Shown: positions 61,884-64,000 of the stretch, one piece after another | Numbering within the stretch: the stretch's first letter is position 1 | Layout of the letters: every line of letters begins with the position of its first letter | Origin: Desulfocapsa sp. | GTDB lineage: Bacteria; Desulfobacterota; Desulfobulbia; Desulfobulbales; Desulfocapsaceae | Assembly (NCBI GenBank): GCA_013792135.1 | Contig: VMSP01000006.1 | Span: 1-64,000, forward strand | Reading direction: 5' to 3' | DNA: 64,000 nt | Program-made: the position numbers and the translations under genes | Notes under the pieces: generated by a model | The model's database searches: none | What the model was told of the DNA's origin: nothing | Seen by the model: the letters and a program-made list of their open reading frames with translations, nothing else

Positions 61884-63533
61884 ATGGATAGGCTAGGCGA
61901 AGTACTCCTCAAGAATGTTTCAGTCATGAAGTCCCGTGTGACCAAGCATGCTGTCTATGGGGTTTTGATTGCTGTTAGTACCATCATTCTGGCCACTTTA
62001 TTATCTGCTCAATATCAATATGGTGGCATTAGTGTTGAGAATATCGTAGCAGCCCAGAAAAATAATTTCACTTTGTGGATTATTGACGGGATGCCGTTCA
62101 TTTTCGCTTTTTGGGGGCAATATGTCAGTGCGTCCATGGCCCTGCAGGCGAGCACCATGGTACTCGACCAGACCAATGAGCTGCGTAACCAGACGGTGGC
62201 GCTCGAATACCAGGTTATGCATGATGCCACGCATGATTCCCTTACTGACCTCCCTAACAGAGTTCTTCTGCTGGATCGATTGGATCAGGCTATTCATACA
62301 GCATTTCGGGAGCAGCAACGTCTTGCTCTTCTTATCCTTGATCTGGATCATTTCAAAGACATCAATGACACACTTGGTCATCATAGTGGGGATCAGGTTT
62401 TAAAATATGTCGCACTCCGTTTGCAGGGAGTGATGCGAAAATCAGACACCCTGGCCCGTCTTGGTGGTGATGAATTTGCCATTATGGTTCCCTTGGCCCA
62501 AGAAAGGAACGATGTCCATATCGTTGTTGAGAAAATTCAGAACGCTTTTATATCTCCCTTTATTGTCGGTGGCTTGAGTCTGGATGTGCAGGCTAGTATC
62601 GGCATTGCCATATTCCCAAAGCATGGTAAGGATGTCGATACGATTATGCAGCGGGCTGATGTCGCCATGTATGTTGCCAAACAGAATAAAGAGGGTTTTG
62701 CAATCTATTCTCCGAAGCTTGATAAACATACTCCCAAGCGTCTGACCCTGATGGGCGAATTACGTCAGGCTATTGAAAATGGTGATCTTGTTCTTCATTA
62801 CCAGCCAAAAATAAATATCAGCGGCAACTCCACCATTGGTGTTGAGGCCTTGGTGCGCTGGCAGCATGCAGAACACGGACTTATCCCGCCGGACGATTTT
62901 ATTCCGATGGCTGAACGAACTGGTCTGATCAAGCAGCTTTTCTTCTGGGTTGTAAAAACGGCCCTGGCGCAGGCCGAACAATGGCACAACGAGCAACTCA
63001 AAATAGGTATTGCCATTAACCTGAGTCCCTCCACGCTCCTTGACGCAGATCTGCCGGACATAATTACCGGTCTGCTTGCATCCAGCAATGTTCCTGCCCG
63101 CTATATTACCTTTGAAATAACTGAAGGATCGATTATCCAGGATCCCGATCGAGCCTTGGATATCCTTGTCCGCTTGGCAAAAATGGGTATCAATATTTCT
63201 ATTGACGATTTTGGTACCGGGTATTCTTCTCTGGCGTATCTTAAGAAAATGCCGGTTTCTGAATTAAAGATTGATCAGTCTTTTGTGCAGGATATGCTGA
63301 AAAATGACAATGATGCAGTGATTGTCCGTTCGACCATTGATCTTGCCCATAATATGGGACTCAAGGTTGTTGCCGAAGGTGTAGAAGAAAAGGAGATAGT
63401 TGTTCGTTTGAAATTGCTTAACTGTGATATTATCCAAGGATATTATTACAGTGTACCACTGAATAATAATGATTGTACAGAATGGCTGCGTTCTCATACC
63501 TTGGATATTATAGATAATCCTACGACAGGGTGA
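61884..63533 (+). CDS. Membrane-bound GGDEF-EAL c-di-GMP protein
   Basis: From ATG 61884 the protein is 549 residues: two N-terminal membrane helices (GVLIAVSTIILATLL and LWIIDGMPFIFAFWGQ), a GGDEF domain with intact LARLGGDEFAI, and an EAL domain with EALVRW, NLS, FEITEGS, DDFGTG, KIDQSF and VVAEGVEE. Both enzyme motifs look intact, so synthesis and breakdown of c-di-GMP are possible. The GTG at 61830 would add 18 residues. It is a single gene. Confidence 0.9.
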   Translation: MDRLGEVLLKNVSVMKSRVTKHAVYGVLIAVSTIILATLLSAQYQYGGISVENIVAAQKNNFTLWIIDGMPFIFAFWGQYVSASMALQASTMVLDQTNELRNQTVALEYQVMHDATHDSLTDLPNRVLLLDRLDQAIHTAFREQQRLALLILDLDHFKDINDTLGHHSGDQVLKYVALRLQGVMRKSDTLARLGGDEFAIMVPLAQERNDVHIVVEKIQNAFISPFIVGGLSLDVQASIGIAIFPKHGKDVDTIMQRADVAMYVAKQNKEGFAIYSPKLDKHTPKRLTLMGELRQAIENGDLVLHYQPKINISGNSTIGVEALVRWQHAEHGLIPPDDFIPMAERTGLIKQLFFWVVKTALAQAEQWHNEQLKIGIAINLSPSTLLDADLPDIITGLLASSNVPARYITFEITEGSIIQDPDRALDILVRLAKMGINISIDDFGTGYSSLAYLKKMPVSELKIDQSFVQDMLKNDNDAVIVRSTIDLAHNMGLKVVAEGVEEKEIVVRLKLLNCDIIQGYYYSVPLNNNDCTEWLRSHTLDIIDNPTTG

Positions 63534-63660
63534 TCATGGAGGATAGGTTAGAGCCGATTGTCGATTCCGTTTCTGGCCACGTTTTCAAAAATACCCGTGA
63601 ATAAGCTCATAAGCGGAAAGCGTTTTTAGTTTACCCATAAAAAATGGAGTAAGAGTCAGT

Positions 63661-64000
63661 TTAGTTTTCTACCGTCCTGTATACGAAGTCAATAATGGCC
63701 TTTTCGCCATTATTGTTTAATGAGGTCACACGAGCTGAATAAAAAGTAGTATTAGCAGGTGGATCATTCTGAAAACTTTTTGATATATAGCAAGCTGAAA
63801 GACCTGTACAAGCATTTGTTCTGCCTAAAGCTGTGCAAACTTGTGGATTTATAATAATTTGTGCGTTGGCATTGCAGCTTTCTGGTGTTGAATCGGCAAT
63901 GCATGGTCCTGAGGCGGCTGGATTACATGTTAAATTTTCATCTTGAATTTCGGCCATGATATATCCAGCAACTCCTTTGGCAGTATCTAATTCAACAGTA
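63661..64000 (-). CDS. Cys-rich secreted or pilin-like protein, C-terminal part (partial)
   Basis: The frame is open to the window edge (TVELDTAKGVAGYIMAEIQDEN) and runs to a stop at 63661. It contains cysteines in CNPAASGPC, CNAN, VCTALG, ACTGLSACY and a final YSARVTSLNNNGEKAIIDFVY strand. The pattern fits an exported protein with disulfides, such as a minor pilin (PilX type), but the N-terminus that would decide is outside the window. Confidence 0.5.
   Translation of the reverse strand, partial: TVELDTAKGVAGYIMAEIQDENLTCNPAASGPCIADSTPESCNANAQIIINPQVCTALGRTNACTGLSACYISKSFQNDPPANTTFYSARVTSLNNNGEKAIIDFVYRTVEN

Noticed and set aside
1-64000. CRISPR arrays, tRNA or rRNA genes
   Set aside because: No regularly spaced direct repeats of 24-40 bases, no cas genes, and no tRNA or rRNA signatures that I could recognise by reading.

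Overview
The window looks like a chromosome segment of a strictly anaerobic, Gram-negative member of the Desulfobacterota, probably near Desulfobulbales. This rests on the dissimilatory-type ATP sulfurylase (sat), a nap cluster in the order napM-A-D-G-H known from Desulfovibrio-like bacteria, an ammonifying nrfHA pair, many two-component and multiheme proteins, and moderately GC-rich coding DNA. No rRNA, tRNA, CRISPR array or prophage was recognised. The assignment is an inference from gene content; no dsr or apr genes lie in the window.

Layout. 1-2.7 kb: remnants (truncated KDPG aldolase, half an EAL domain, a frameshifted secreted protein) around one intact DRE-TIM aldolase. 3-10 kb: rhodanese-MBL protein, arsC-bioD, small proteins, a CYTH phosphatase, a potassium channel, a lactonase-like MBL enzyme, rmuC. 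10-16 kb: two DUF1566 secreted proteins separated by a palindromic repeat, trpB2-dacB, a calcium-binding EF-hand-like protein and two tatA genes. 16.5-20 kb: an MTA/SAH deaminase-PNP pair and a phosphoribosyltransferase-RapZ-C pair, both overlapping. 20.8-22.7 kb: decayed genes. 22.7-27.6 kb: a membrane-lipid/protease operon with an unusual CarS-like/metallophosphoesterase fusion. 27.7-31.8 kb: a decayed DUF2207 gene and a hybrid histidine kinase. 32-37.5 kb: copA, sat, aroB. 37.6-38.8 kb: a MITE and, within its target duplication, a frameshifted IS1595-type element. 39.6-50.3 kb: the nitrogen-respiration block. 50.4-64 kb: radical SAM proteins, a structured non-coding element, an SPFH/zinc-ribbon pair, a chemoreceptor, a GGDEF-EAL protein and the end of a secreted or pilin-like protein.

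How genes work together. NapMADGH should reduce nitrate to nitrite in the periplasm and NrfHA should reduce nitrite to ammonium, giving full dissimilatory nitrate reduction to ammonium. A heme-binding histidine kinase and a sigma-54 activator follow napH closely on the same strand, and a sigma-54-like -24/-12 element lies upstream of napM. napC is missing, so NrfH or NapGH may supply electrons. The deaminase-PNP pair fits salvage of methylthioadenosine by way of methylthioinosine. The CarS-like, CDP-alcohol transferase and phosphoesterase domains could form a short CDP-lipid to phospholipid route.

Non-coding structure is rich: at least four families of short palindromic or terminal-inverted-repeat elements, two of which show clean 8-bp target duplications, plus a hairpin repeat found downstream of both bioD and napA on the gene-sense strand.
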